Assembly (NCBI GenBank): GCA_040429635.1
Contig: CP158972.1
Location: 1,932,001 to 1,996,000, forward strand
Direction of reading: 5' to 3'
Length of the DNA stretch: 64,000 nt
Source: Tamlana crocina
Lineage (GTDB): Bacteria > Bacteroidota > Bacteroidia > Flavobacteriales > Flavobacteriaceae
This document shows, piece by piece, positions 35,489-44,639 of this stretch (position 1 is its first letter; each line of letters begins with the position of its first letter). Below the pieces are notes generated by a model. That model searched no databases. It worked only from the letters and a program-made list of their open reading frames with translations, and had not been told where the DNA came from. Made by a program: the position numbers and the translations under genes.

Positions 35489-35772
35489 TGAAAAGATTTG
35501 TCCCGTATAGAAACATCCGGAAACAGGCCATGGTACTTGGGCTCCCTTTGCCCTTTTTTGCACTGCAAATGATATCGGTCATTACGTCGCTTCTGGTCAT
35601 TATTTTTTCTTTTGGCCTTGGTGCAATTGTCGTGGTCCTTTTTTGGAACGCAACTCTGTATGCGCTATTGTCCAAGTTTTCACAAACATCGGAACTGTTT
35701 CATTTACAAAAGGTCTTCCCGAGATATATAAGCAATAAAAAACAAAGCCAACTGTATTATGAAGACAATTAA
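35488..35772 (+). CDS. traF: TraF-type conjugation protein (DUF4133)
   Basis: A 94-residue membrane protein with two central helices (about 16-38 and 40-60), like the VirB3-type TraF of CTnDOT-like elements. Its ATG shares a base with the stop codon of traE, and its end overlaps traG by 14 bases, so translation is coupled. Confidence 0.85.
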   Translation: MKRFVPYRNIRKQAMVLGLPLPFFALQMISVITSLLVIIFSFGLGAIVVVLFWNATLYALLSKFSQTSELFHLQKVFPRYISNKKQSQLYYEDN

Positions 35773-38167
35773 TTTTTCGGCATACCATCCCATTTTAAAT
35801 ATCGAGGACCATGTGGTGTTTGCTTCCAATGGTAATGTGGTACTGTGCTATGAAGTCATGCTTCCTGAAATATATTCGCTTTCAGAAAACGATTTTGAGC
35901 AACTGCATAGCAGCTGGTTCCAGGCGTTTAAATCCTTTCCGCCGGGAACGGTCATCCATAAGCAGGATGTTTACAGGAAAAGTAAGTATGCTGCCGGAAA
36001 TATACCGAATAGGACATTTCTGCAAAAAGCGACGCACGACTACTTTAAGGACAGGGAATTCGTAGAGCACAACAGCTATCTGTTCTTTGTACTTCCATTG
36101 GACAGGGCGCTGAAAGCTGGCAAATATGTGAACCCCTTTAAAAAGGTAGAAAATGGGATTCACAAAACTTTTGACGATCGGGTGCATGGATTCATCCAAG
36201 TAGTCCGTGATGCGATATCGTTTATCAATAATGGCCGTAAAATAAATGTCGTGCCAATCCACAGCGATGCCATTTTGAAGTTGACCCATTCCTATTTTAA
36301 TGGGTTCAATGAGGGCTTCGACACAGATATCAGTTTGGGCAAAAAGGGCATTGCCATAGGGGATTTCCATTTTGATGTTCTGGCCGTCAACAGTGAACTG
36401 TGTTTTGGCGAGGCTATCCAGACCAGTAAGGTCAATGATAAGTTCACTTCGGATGATTTCAGCTTTCACCAAGGTTTTATTGACGGGCTGGGGCTCGACC
36501 TGGACGAAAACCACATCGTCAACCATATCCTTTATCTCGATGATAAACACAAGTGGCGAAAACTTTTGGAGAAGAAAATAGAAGAACTTTCCAAAAGTTC
36601 CAATTTTGGAACGCAGAATAAGGTTGTCCTAAAGAAAATCCGGGAAATTGTTGACCGTATCAATGAAGATGATAGCTCTCGTATTGTACGGGGGCACCTT
36701 AATGTGGTGTATTGGGCGGATAGAGCAGAAAGATTGGATGGTATCGCTTCCAAGATAAAAGCGGAATTCAAGGAACTGGATATAATGCCGTATTCTCCAA
36801 AAGGGGAGGAGCGCAAGCACTATTTCCTGAATTCATACCCTTGCTTTTCTTCCAATTTTTCCAATGGCGATGTGTATGTAACGGACCTTAAACATGCGCT
36901 GTGCCTATGGATCAACAACACCAACTATATTTCTGATGCCACTGGAATCATTTTCAATGACCGGCAGCATAACATTCCCATCCTCAAAGATGTATGGGAC
37001 GGGAAAAAGAAACGCATTAAGGCCCGGAACTTTGCCATTTTTGCGCCCACAGGGGAAGGGAAATCCTTTTTGGCCAACAATATCCTCAGGCAGTATTTTG
37101 AGGACAATGTGCGGCTGGTGATCATCGACTTGGGAGGTTCCTATTCCAAGTTCGCAAAACTCTATCCCGAAGCGCATATCATATTGCGCTATGAACAAGG
37201 AAAAAATCTGGGCATCAATCCCTTTTATATTTCCAACGATGCCGATCTGACCCCGGAACGCCTGGAAGACCTTGCCGTTTTTTTACTGGAACTTTTGGCG
37301 GAAGGGAAAACGGTTTCCAAAGGTAGGGAAGTGGCCATGAAGAAAGTGCTGTTGCACTATTATGGCCAAGTCCGCAAAGCACATTCGCTGGCTTCCCTTT
37401 ACCATTTTGTCGATAGGAACAAAGAAAACCTCATGCAGGATCTGGGCATCCAAGAGGCGCATTTCAGTACCTATGATTTCCTGCATATCATATCGGAATA
37501 TGTGGAAGGAGGGCTGTATAGCTTTTTGTTCAATGTTGGCGAAGACCAGACCTATAAAATAGAGGATAAACGGATGATCGTTTTTGAACTGGACGAGGTT
37601 CGGGACAACAAGGAAATCCTGTCGGTGATGCTAAAACTCATTAAGTCCGCCATACAGCGTACCATTTGGCGGAACCGCTCCGAAAGGGGCATCATTTTAT
37701 TCGATGAGTTTGCCAAACAGTTGAAGTTCGATAATGTTCTGGAAAGTGTGGAATTCTACTATCAGGCCATCCGTAAGCAGAATGGCGCCATTGGTATCAT
37801 TCTGCAATCCATCAACCAATTGCCGGACAATTCCACTTCTGCCAGTATCCTGGAAAATACCCAGGTCATTTATAGCCTTCGGAATGAAAAGGGATATGAT
37901 GAACTGAGGAAGCGGCTCAACCTTTCCGACCATGATCTGAACCAACTTCGCTCCATTAGAAATAACTTAACGGGAGACCGAAAGCACACCGAAATGTTCA
38001 TCAAGACCGGAAAGGAGAGCAACATCTTTCGCTTGGAAGTGCCGCCCGAAGTGTTCGCGGCCTATCTAACAGATGGTACGGAAAACGAGGCCATAATGGC
38101 CATTTATAGGGAGACCAGTGATATGGAAGAAGCCATCAGGAAATTTTTAAAACGCATAAATCAATAA
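35759..38167 (+). CDS. traG: TraG-type conjugation ATPase (VirB4-like)
   Basis: An 802-residue ATPase that powers the mating apparatus. The N-terminal third is VirB4-like; Walker A APTGEGKSF lies near residue 428; Walker B IILFDEFAK near residue 645; the C-terminal helices include SINQLPDNSTSASILENTQVIYSL in pieces. Length and order agree with CTnDOT TraG. Located between traF and traI, with coupled overlaps upstream. Confidence 0.93.
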   Translation: MKTINFSAYHPILNIEDHVVFASNGNVVLCYEVMLPEIYSLSENDFEQLHSSWFQAFKSFPPGTVIHKQDVYRKSKYAAGNIPNRTFLQKATHDYFKDREFVEHNSYLFFVLPLDRALKAGKYVNPFKKVENGIHKTFDDRVHGFIQVVRDAISFINNGRKINVVPIHSDAILKLTHSYFNGFNEGFDTDISLGKKGIAIGDFHFDVLAVNSELCFGEAIQTSKVNDKFTSDDFSFHQGFIDGLGLDLDENHIVNHILYLDDKHKWRKLLEKKIEELSKSSNFGTQNKVVLKKIREIVDRINEDDSSRIVRGHLNVVYWADRAERLDGIASKIKAEFKELDIMPYSPKGEERKHYFLNSYPCFSSNFSNGDVYVTDLKHALCLWINNTNYISDATGIIFNDRQHNIPILKDVWDGKKKRIKARNFAIFAPTGEGKSFLANNILRQYFEDNVRLVIIDLGGSYSKFAKLYPEAHIILRYEQGKNLGINPFYISNDADLTPERLEDLAVFLLELLAEGKTVSKGREVAMKKVLLHYYGQVRKAHSLASLYHFVDRNKENLMQDLGIQEAHFSTYDFLHIISEYVEGGLYSFLFNVGEDQTYKIEDKRMIVFELDEVRDNKEILSVMLKLIKSAIQRTIWRNRSERGIILFDEFAKQLKFDNVLESVEFYYQAIRKQNGAIGIILQSINQLPDNSTSASILENTQVIYSLRNEKGYDELRKRLNLSDHDLNQLRSIRNNLTGDRKHTEMFIKTGKESNIFRLEVPPEVFAAYLTDGTENEAIMAIYRETSDMEEAIRKFLKRINQ

Positions 38168-38185
38168 CCATTAAAACCTTTAAAC

Positions 38186-38767
38186 ATGAAACAGTATGCA
38201 AAAACTTTATTTATAGCACTTGCCTTCATCTTTTTATTGCCGGCAGGCGCTGCCTGCCAGGGTATGCCGGTCTATGATAACACCAATTTTATCAGCCTGG
38301 CAAAGCAGCTCGTGGAATCCGCAAAACAGACCTCAAACCTTTTGAAAACGGTCGAGTTCCTAAAAAAACAAAAGGAACGTATTGAGCAGGTGAGCAATGT
38401 GATCCAACAACTGGATGCCGTTGGCCAGTTGATACAGAACAATGGGAAGCTCTTCAATATGGTACAAAGGGATTTACAGGATATCTTGAATTCCCCATAC
38501 GTCAAGCCCGACGAGATCGATCGGATCACGGATTCCTTTAATGAAATTATTGAGCGCTCCATGGAAAGTGTGGAATATGCCAATAAGATATTGACCAGTG
38601 ATTACCTGAAGATGACCGATGCCGAACGTGCGGCAATCCTAAAAGAGTATGAGACCCAATCGAATGAAATGGTGGCCGAGGTAGAGAATAAAACCAGACG
38701 TTACAGGGAGATCATATCGTTTAGGAAAATGCAGGATAGGATCAATAACAGAACAAGTGAATATTAA
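38186..38767 (+). CDS. traI: TraI-type conjugation protein (DUF4141)
   Basis: A 193-residue exported protein: signal peptide to about residue 24 (ALAFIFLLPAGAACQG), then long helices with coiled-coil character (LKTVEFLKKQKERIEQVSNV in part). It matches DUF4141/TraI, VirB5-like by place. TraH, which sits between G and I in some elements, is absent; only 18 bases separate the genes. Confidence 0.82.
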   Translation: MKQYAKTLFIALAFIFLLPAGAACQGMPVYDNTNFISLAKQLVESAKQTSNLLKTVEFLKKQKERIEQVSNVIQQLDAVGQLIQNNGKLFNMVQRDLQDILNSPYVKPDEIDRITDSFNEIIERSMESVEYANKILTSDYLKMTDAERAAILKEYETQSNEMVAEVENKTRRYREIISFRKMQDRINNRTSEY

Positions 38768-38773
38768 TAGACC

Positions 38774-39610
38774 ATGTTTTTAGGTATTGGATTGGAATAT
38801 GTGGATACGGTCTTCCAGACCATTAAGAACAGTGACTTTTCCCAATATACCATTGCCGGGATGAAGACATTGGCCGTGCTGTTCTTTCTGATCAATATCC
38901 TTAAAAAATATAATGAAGGCATCGCTACCACCGATGGCCATACCTGGGGACTGACGCCAACGGAACTGGCCAAGAATTTTGCCATCGTGCTGTTGGTCAT
39001 TTTCTCTACACAGGTATTGGGCGTATTTGATGGCATTTTGGTGGCCATCGAGGCGCAATATCGGGATACGGCTCCGGCACTCCTCCCGTTGCAGTTGCAG
39101 GATGTGGACCTGGAACAGGATGTGGGTGCTTGGGAAGCCGCCAAAAAGGCCATGGCCATTTTATACGAAGCTTTGGTGACGCCGCTCTATGGGCTAAAGA
39201 TGATCGCCTTTATTTTCGGTGTCGTGCTTTGGCTGTTGGACCTGTTCATTTATCCGCTATTCCTAGCAGAACGGTATTTTTTGTTGGGCATCATGCAGGC
39301 CTTTTTTCCATTGGTCATCAGTCTGGCTGTTTTTGAGAAATTCAGGTCACTGGCCTATACGTTCTTTAAGCTTTATGCCGGTGTGTATATGCTGGTCCCG
39401 GCCTTCTTTTTGGTCAATGTGTTTGTGAACAACCTTTACACCGAAATCAATGCCCATTTTTGGACAGGTCTGTTCGGTACGGATTGGGGGAGTGAGTTTT
39501 TTGCCCCTGTCATTGAATGTGCCTCCATCGGGTTTATAGTGCTTCTCAAATTTAAACTGTATAGAAAAGCCAGCACGTTCGTGTTAAGGCTTTTTACTGG
39601 AGGTTCATAA
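38774..39610 (+). CDS. traJ: TraJ-type conjugation membrane protein (VirB6-like)
   Basis: A 278-residue integral membrane protein with six or so hydrophobic segments. WEAAKKAMAILYEALVTPLYGLKMIAF (in pieces) is typical of TraJ. It forms part of the inner-membrane channel. Six bases follow traI's stop. Shorter than CTnDOT TraJ (about 330 residues), but both ends look intact. Confidence 0.85.
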   Translation: MFLGIGLEYVDTVFQTIKNSDFSQYTIAGMKTLAVLFFLINILKKYNEGIATTDGHTWGLTPTELAKNFAIVLLVIFSTQVLGVFDGILVAIEAQYRDTAPALLPLQLQDVDLEQDVGAWEAAKKAMAILYEALVTPLYGLKMIAFIFGVVLWLLDLFIYPLFLAERYFLLGIMQAFFPLVISLAVFEKFRSLAYTFFKLYAGVYMLVPAFFLVNVFVNNLYTEINAHFWTGLFGTDWGSEFFAPVIECASIGFIVLLKFKLYRKASTFVLRLFTGGS

Positions 39611-39630
39611 AAACCAAAACCCAAAATAGA

Positions 39631-40257
39631 ATGAAAATACCTTATAAAAATATTTTTGACGTGCTCCGCACCAACCGTTTTATCGTATTGGCCACCGTGG
39701 GATGTTCTGCTTTGGTCTGCGTGTTTTCCATCGTTGTGACCATAAGAATCCACAGGGAGTCCCTAAACAATGCCTTTGTGGTCAGTAGCCAAGGAAATGT
39801 GGTGCCCTTGGAAGTGGTCAATCAGCGGGAAAACTTTGAAGTGGAAGCATTGGCACATTTAAAACTCTTCCACAGCTACTTTTATGACCTTGATGGCAAC
39901 AATTATAAAAAGCAGGTTGAAAAGGCCCTGTGGTTGGGCAACAATTCCGTGGCCGAGCTGTTCCGTCAAAAGCAGGCCGAGGGTGTCTATAATAGGCTCC
40001 TGCAATATTCATTGGTACAGAACGTCATCAAGATTGAATCCCATGTGGAAACCAAAAGCGAACCGTATCCGTTCAGGACGGTAACCACCTTTCAGATTAA
40101 CCGGGGCAGCATAACCGATTCCTACGAACTTATATCCAGCGGACACTTGATCCATGTAGATCGCCACTTTCCACATAACCCCCATGGGTTATTGGTCACG
40201 GATTATTTTGAAAATACACTCAGAAAACTTGAAGATTATGAAAATCCAGAAAAGTAA
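39631..40257 (+). CDS. traK: TraK-type conjugation protein (VirB8-like)
   Basis: A 208-residue protein with one N-terminal transmembrane segment (about 20-42) and a periplasmic NTF2-like VirB8 domain (LKLFHSYFYDLDGNNYKKQVEKAL in pieces). It overlaps the following traM gene by 20 bases. Confidence 0.88.
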   Translation: MKIPYKNIFDVLRTNRFIVLATVGCSALVCVFSIVVTIRIHRESLNNAFVVSSQGNVVPLEVVNQRENFEVEALAHLKLFHSYFYDLDGNNYKKQVEKALWLGNNSVAELFRQKQAEGVYNRLLQYSLVQNVIKIESHVETKSEPYPFRTVTTFQINRGSITDSYELISSGHLIHVDRHFPHNPHGLLVTDYFENTLRKLEDYENPEK

Positions 40258-41206
40258 AATCGTCATGGTATTGATCATAGCAAGCGTGGTCTTGTTTATT
40301 GTTTTTTATTCAATCATCACGTTTGGAAAGGATGATGATACCGCAATTGAAAACAATCAAGTGCCCGTCCCTAAACTTGGAGAGGGGCAGAAACAATATG
40401 ACAGTAAGATGGAGGCCATCGAAGCCTTGAAGGAAGAACGCGAAACAAATGCGCCAAGCATCTATGATGAGCGGCTATTGGATTCCCTGGGGTATTATAA
40501 TACAAAACAGGACAGCATTCGAAAAAGAAGAATAATCGACAGTGTTTATTTCTTAGGACAAAGGCGGTATGAAAACTTGACCGCCTTAAAAAAGATGCAA
40601 GGCAATTATAATGGGCAATATTCCGAACCGGATCCTCAAGCTCTTCATCTTTCTAAAGCACCAAAAAAGGACACTGCATCAATAGATGACAAAGAATTGA
40701 AGGTTATCGCAAAGGAGTTGGGGCTGGAACATCAGTTGTTTTTTGCTTCCAATCCAAAAGAAAACCTTGAACGGCTTTTACGCAATACGGACAAAGAATT
40801 AATGGTTCGAGTAGATGGCACACAGACGGTAATGCAAAACTTTAGATTACGCATGAGGCTTTCCAGACCGGCCAAAATAAATGGGGTTACGGTGGATAAA
40901 AACACCTTGGTTTATGGTTTTGTGGGTTTTAAGCCCAACCGGACCATTCTAAATATTGAAAACGTCAAAGGGTGCGCTGTTCAATTTGAAGCGTATGATT
41001 TGGATGATGGCAGTAAGGGCATTTACATTGAAAACAGTTTCCGGGAGGATGTCCGAAAACAAGTAGTTGGTGATGTGGTGGATGACCTAAGCGTACCCGG
41101 AGTGCCACAGGTAAGTGGTGTCAAGCAGCTTTTTAGAAGGAGCAACCGACAGGTTAGGGTAACCATACTGGACAACTATCAATTAGTATTAAAACTTAAA
41201 CAATGA
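40238..41206 (+). CDS. traM: TraM-type conjugation protein (VirB10-like)
   Basis: A 322-residue protein with a short cytosolic N-terminus, a transmembrane helix (about 8-27), a Pro/Asp/Glu-rich linker and a C-terminal beta domain (LRLSRPAKINGVTVDKNTLV). It spans the envelope like VirB10. ATG 40238 is preferred, as it begins right before the transmembrane helix. TraL, which sits between K and M in CTnDOT, is missing, as in many flavobacterial elements. Confidence 0.88.
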   Translation: MKIQKSKIVMVLIIASVVLFIVFYSIITFGKDDDTAIENNQVPVPKLGEGQKQYDSKMEAIEALKEERETNAPSIYDERLLDSLGYYNTKQDSIRKRRIIDSVYFLGQRRYENLTALKKMQGNYNGQYSEPDPQALHLSKAPKKDTASIDDKELKVIAKELGLEHQLFFASNPKENLERLLRNTDKELMVRVDGTQTVMQNFRLRMRLSRPAKINGVTVDKNTLVYGFVGFKPNRTILNIENVKGCAVQFEAYDLDDGSKGIYIENSFREDVRKQVVGDVVDDLSVPGVPQVSGVKQLFRRSNRQVRVTILDNYQLVLKLKQ

Positions 41207-42009
41207 AAGCAATATCTATACTTATAACTATAATTTTATCGGGTTCTTTAAATGCACAACCTGTGTTGGATACGCTGTATGCCAATAACAAAAAGAATGT
41301 GGCCTTATTTTTTCCGGAGGCTATCCGACAGGGCATTACAGGAGCTTCCCATTTTGTGTTCACCTATAATCGGGAGACAAAACAATATTTCGGGTTATTG
41401 CAGGCACAGCCAGGTGAAGAAAGCAATTTGTTGGTAGTAACAGAAGATGGACAGGTGTATTCTTATATCTTGAAATATTCCGAACGACTATCAAAATTAA
41501 ATTATTTTATATCTAACACAGAAAGTATCGGAAATGAAGAGCCTTTTTCTGTAAAGCCAGAGCCAAAACAAAAACGATTGTATAGTATTGGAGAAAGGTT
41601 GGAATATTTTAAATCCTTCAGTACGTACTTGCTTAAAACCAAAGCCAAGAGACTGGCAGCTAAACAGAAAAATGGGATTAAAATTCAGCTCCAAAAAATA
41701 GTCTATCACCAATCCGAAACCTATATGGTTATGGAAGTATCCAATACTTCCGGTATTGACTTTGAAACTGACTTTTTAAAGGTTTATAGGGTAAGCGGCA
41801 ATAAAAGACGAAAGGCTTCCTATCAACAATTGGAAATGCAACCTATTCATATTTATAACCCTCCAACCAAAATATGGAACGGTCAATCATTTCGCTTTGT
41901 ATATGTACTGCCTAAATATGTACTTAGTGACAAGGAAAAGTTATTGGTGGAGTTACAGGAGCTGAATGGGGGGAGAAACTTGAAGTTGATATCTAGGCTA
42001 AGGGTTTGA
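41203..42009 (+). CDS. traN: TraN-type conjugation protein (DUF4138, VirB9-like)
   Basis: A 268-residue exported protein with a short signal peptide (ILITIILSGSLNA) and a DUF4138 beta-rich body. It overlaps traM by four bases. It is the last intact tra gene: traO, traP and traQ, which usually follow, are not present; instead the sequence runs into transposon debris, so the transfer operon is cut here. Confidence 0.85.
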   Translation: MKAISILITIILSGSLNAQPVLDTLYANNKKNVALFFPEAIRQGITGASHFVFTYNRETKQYFGLLQAQPGEESNLLVVTEDGQVYSYILKYSERLSKLNYFISNTESIGNEEPFSVKPEPKQKRLYSIGERLEYFKSFSTYLLKTKAKRLAAKQKNGIKIQLQKIVYHQSETYMVMEVSNTSGIDFETDFLKVYRVSGNKRRKASYQQLEMQPIHIYNPPTKIWNGQSFRFVYVLPKYVLSDKEKLLVELQELNGGRNLKLISRLRV

Positions 42010-42805
42010 TTAAAAAAGATTAATTTATATTCAAAAATTATCTCATACTTTAGGAACTTTTTGGCACTATCTCGCTAAGTGTCTGTTTTTACCTGTCAAA
42101 ATTAATGGGGGGTACATCTATGATTAAACCTCTTTTTTTAGGCTTTTGTGTGTGATTTTTCATCCAATGATAAAGCATCTTGCGATATTTTTTTACTGAA
42201 ATCCATACTTCTCATTCGGGTAGCCAGGAAAACTGTTCCAGTCATTTTCTTTTGAATTCGTTTCGCCAGAGGTTAAGAACTGATTTTGGAATGTTAATTT
42301 CTTTAATGGCTTTTGTAACACTGTCCCGACGCATAGCTCAGTTTTATCGCCTTATGCTTAAGTTCTAAACTTCAAACTATGGGTTTTACCCTCATTTGGT
42401 CTTTAAAAACCGCCAAGATAATTCTTCTTCTTTATGACCAATATTTTGTAAGTTTAGTTTTCAGAGATAAAACCTTTTCTTAATAGGCCTGACAATTTTA
42501 AGGTAGTATATCGAAAATTAATGATAAGTTTTAGTGAGTTTTTATTATTTTTGTATTGTATAGAGAGCTTAAACGAGCTCGTTGATGTCTAAATTGATGT
42601 CCTAATTTAAAAGGTAAATTGTAAACTACTGATTTTCAGGTTTTTAATATAAGTGTTTCAAATCCTGTCATCCCGACAAAGTAAGGTTTTATTTAAAAGT
42701 GAGTTAATAGTTAAGTGATTTGTTGAGCTCACCTATCTACTGAAATTTTGAAAGTGATTTGATTTTCGAGTTACGAGTTACTCGTTTAACCAAAACACTT
42801 TCAAA
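42010..42805. pseudogene. Transposon debris after traN (IS3-like orfA relic, IS256-like end)
   Basis: No intact gene in these 800 bases. At 42,063-42,085 a sequence of the form GGCACTATCTCGCTAAGTG resembles the left end of the IS256-family copy at 15,698. On the minus strand of about 42,150-42,350, broken frames read IKEINIPKSVLNLWRNEFKRK followed in another frame by NSFPGYPNEKYGF, the pattern of IS3-family orfA (HTH, then a SFPGxG segment). The tra genes lost after traN were probably removed by such insertions. The rest holds nothing recognisable. Confidence 0.55.
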
Positions 42806-43006
42806 ATGAAAACAAACGCAACATTTGGCGTTACTTTCTTTATGCGCCTTAATTCCAAGAAAACAGACAATGCACTCATATTTGTCCGGATTGCAGTCAA
42901 TGGTAAACGCTCTGAAATAAGTTTAAAAAGGAGTGCATCTCAAAAATTATGGGACAAAAAACAAAGGAAAGGTAAAAGGATTCGCTATGCTAGCGCTCGT
43001 TTGTAA
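42806..43006 (+). pseudogene. Truncated tyrosine integrase (N-terminal arm-binding domain only)
   Basis: About 60 of the usual 400 residues remain: the arm-type DNA-binding domain of Bacteroidota ICE integrases (FGVTFFMRLNSKKTDNAL, LIFVRIAVNGKRSEISL). The frame then runs into the hairpin repeat at 42,989 and stops. The catalytic domain with R-H-R-Y residues is absent from the window. An ACGAG-TTA-CTCGT palindrome near 42,773-42,785 may belong to its promoter or arm sites. The element can therefore not excise with this copy. Confidence 0.85.
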
Positions 43007-43058
43007 CGAGTGCTTATTTATATTTGTTAGGTTGCACTCGTCACAGATGAGCGCTAGC
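42989..43058. repeat. 70-bp hairpin repeat (MITE-like) at the integrase break
   Basis: GCTAGCGCTC (42989-42998) and its exact complement GAGCGCTAGC (43049-43058) are the ends; an inner pair, ACGAGTGC (43006-43013) and GCACTCGT (43034-43041), is nested in them. Perfect outer ends, short length and no gene fit a non-autonomous miniature element or a dispersed palindromic repeat. It starts right where homology to integrases stops. Confidence 0.65.
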
Positions 43059-43078
43059 CGGGGAATTAGGTAATATTA

Positions 43079-43605
43079 CTAGCCATCGTTGTCTTCTAAC
43101 TTGTTCTCTAAGTAATCCATATAAGTTATTGCATCTCTAAACAAATAATTCAAGCCGTTTTATTTGAAATGGATAAAAACCTTCGAATATAGAATATAAT
43201 TTTGATTTTAGGTAGTCAAATTCGAAATGGCCTATTTTTATTTTTAAAGGCATATAGAATTCCTATTTTCATATTTCGGAACTCAAAGGTTTTTCTTTCA
43301 AAATTTATTGAAGGTGTGAATAATTCGTTAAGGTAATTTGTTATATCCGCATCATCAATGTCTTCAAAATTTTCAATTCCTGTAATTTTATGAGGTTTAT
43401 TTTCAACACCAAAAATTAAGGCTCCTCCTTTGTTATTCGAAAATGCACATAAAGATTTGGAGTAGTTCGATCGGGCTTTTTCTGATGTCCAATCAAATTT
43501 TGATTTAAACTCGATATAATGTGATTCTCTTCTTTTAATGACATTATCCTCATCAGCATTTCCAAAAAAATCTTTTAGCCAATTATCTGTTAGTATCTCT
43601 GTCAT
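43079..43605 (-). pseudogene. Broken AlbA-type (Schlafen-like) protein gene
   Basis: From ATG 43605 the frame codes for an AlbA_2 domain (ESHYIEFKSKFDW, FSNNKGGALIFGVENKPHKITGI) for about 125 residues and then stops at 43,216. Reading continues in a second frame (GHFEFDYLKSKLYSIFEGFY, RLELF) and a third (NYLFRDAITYMDYLENKLE) to a stop at 43,079-43,081. At least two frameshifts, or a deletion joining two genes, are needed. It lies at the edge of the decayed element. Confidence 0.65.
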
Positions 43606-43765
43606 ATTCAAAATTTATAAGTTTGCTCCAACGTTTAACAATATTCTTCGTTTTATTACTGAAACAGGTTCGGTACAGGCGACTTATACATATCGCAAGC
43701 TAAGTCGAAAATACTTCAAATTCAATTTAAATGACAGAAAAGTTATTGGTAGTTTTCAACAATAA

Positions 43766-44236
43766 CTACAATTCTTCCACCATCAAATTATAGTCGTACT
43801 GCAAGTCTTCGTGCAGTTTTTCAATGGTTTTTTTAGCCAAAAGGAGTTGGCGGTCGTAAGTGTTTTGTAGTTGGGTGCTGCGTTTAATACTGGGTTTAAA
43901 ATCGCGTAGTTTTTGGCAAAAGTAGAGGAGGAGTTCTACTTCGGTTTCTTTTTTTAAGGAGTAACGGATGTATTTTTTAACGTTGCGTAAAATTTTACGA
44001 ACGCTCTTTCTAATATAAAAAAAGCTTTTGGTGTTAATTTGCTCGAATTCGGCATCCATGAAGGTTTTTATGCTTTCCACATAGCCGGTTTCGTCTTCCG
44101 ATTCGAACAATAAATAGGTAAGGAGTTCTTTGTTTTCCTTCTTGAATTTAGCTAGCCGCAGGCAAATATCGAGCAGTTCTTCCCTCGATTTGTATTTCAG
44201 TTCTTTTTTTATGCTTACAACCGATGCTGCTTTCAA
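43766..44236 (-). CDS. Conserved hypothetical helical protein
   Basis: A 156-residue, strongly helical, Lys/Glu-rich protein (SREELLDICLRLAKFKKENKELL). It has no signal peptide. It shares four bases (ATGA) with the end of the DoxX gene, so it belongs to the E1-DoxX operon. I recognise it only as a flavobacterial hypothetical protein. Confidence 0.7.
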   Translation of the reverse strand: MKAASVVSIKKELKYKSREELLDICLRLAKFKKENKELLTYLLFESEDETGYVESIKTFMDAEFEQINTKSFFYIRKSVRKILRNVKKYIRYSLKKETEVELLLYFCQKLRDFKPSIKRSTQLQNTYDRQLLLAKKTIEKLHEDLQYDYNLMVEEL

Positions 44237-44634
44237 TTGAGGTGCTTTTTAATACCGTCGTATGAGTAGTGACCGGGGCCAGCAATAAGAATGGCCAAAA
44301 ATGCGAATAGGTACAGCAGGGCTTTTTCCTTTGTGCCGATGGGGTCGCTTAAATGCACCACAAAAGCTGCGACCAACATAGTAATAATTACCGGAATGGT
44401 GGCCCATTTGGTTTTAAAGCCCACAAGAACCAAGATAGGGGCAAGCACTTCGCCAATTAAGGTGAGGACAAGCGATGTGGTTTCGCCCAACCCGATGGGG
44501 TCGGCAAATTTTATGGGACTTAGAAAAAGCATGTTTATTTTTGGAATGCCATGGCTAAGCATCATACCCGAAAAGCCCACACGTAAAATGAGCAGGCCTA
44601 AATCGGTAGGTTTTTTTATGAGATTCAATACCAT
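44233..44634 (-). CDS. DoxX-family membrane protein
   Basis: A 133-residue protein with four transmembrane helices and the DoxX motif GLLILRVGFSGMMLSHGIPK at its start. It lies five bases downstream of the dehydrogenase E1 gene. DoxX proteins are linked with redox or sulfur stress in the membrane; no cofactor is visible. Confidence 0.88.
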   Translation of the reverse strand: MVLNLIKKPTDLGLLILRVGFSGMMLSHGIPKINMLFLSPIKFADPIGLGETTSLVLTLIGEVLAPILVLVGFKTKWATIPVIITMLVAAFVVHLSDPIGTKEKALLYLFAFLAILIAGPGHYSYDGIKKHLN

Positions 44635-44639
44635 TAATC

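Noticed and set aside
42180-42368. 62-codon plus-strand open frame after traN
   Set aside because: It runs opposite to the IS3-like relic read on the minus strand and has no features of its own.
43612-43765. Plus-strand coding fragment before the helical protein gene
   Set aside because: A short frame without a recognisable motif or start; may be relic DNA but cannot be assigned.
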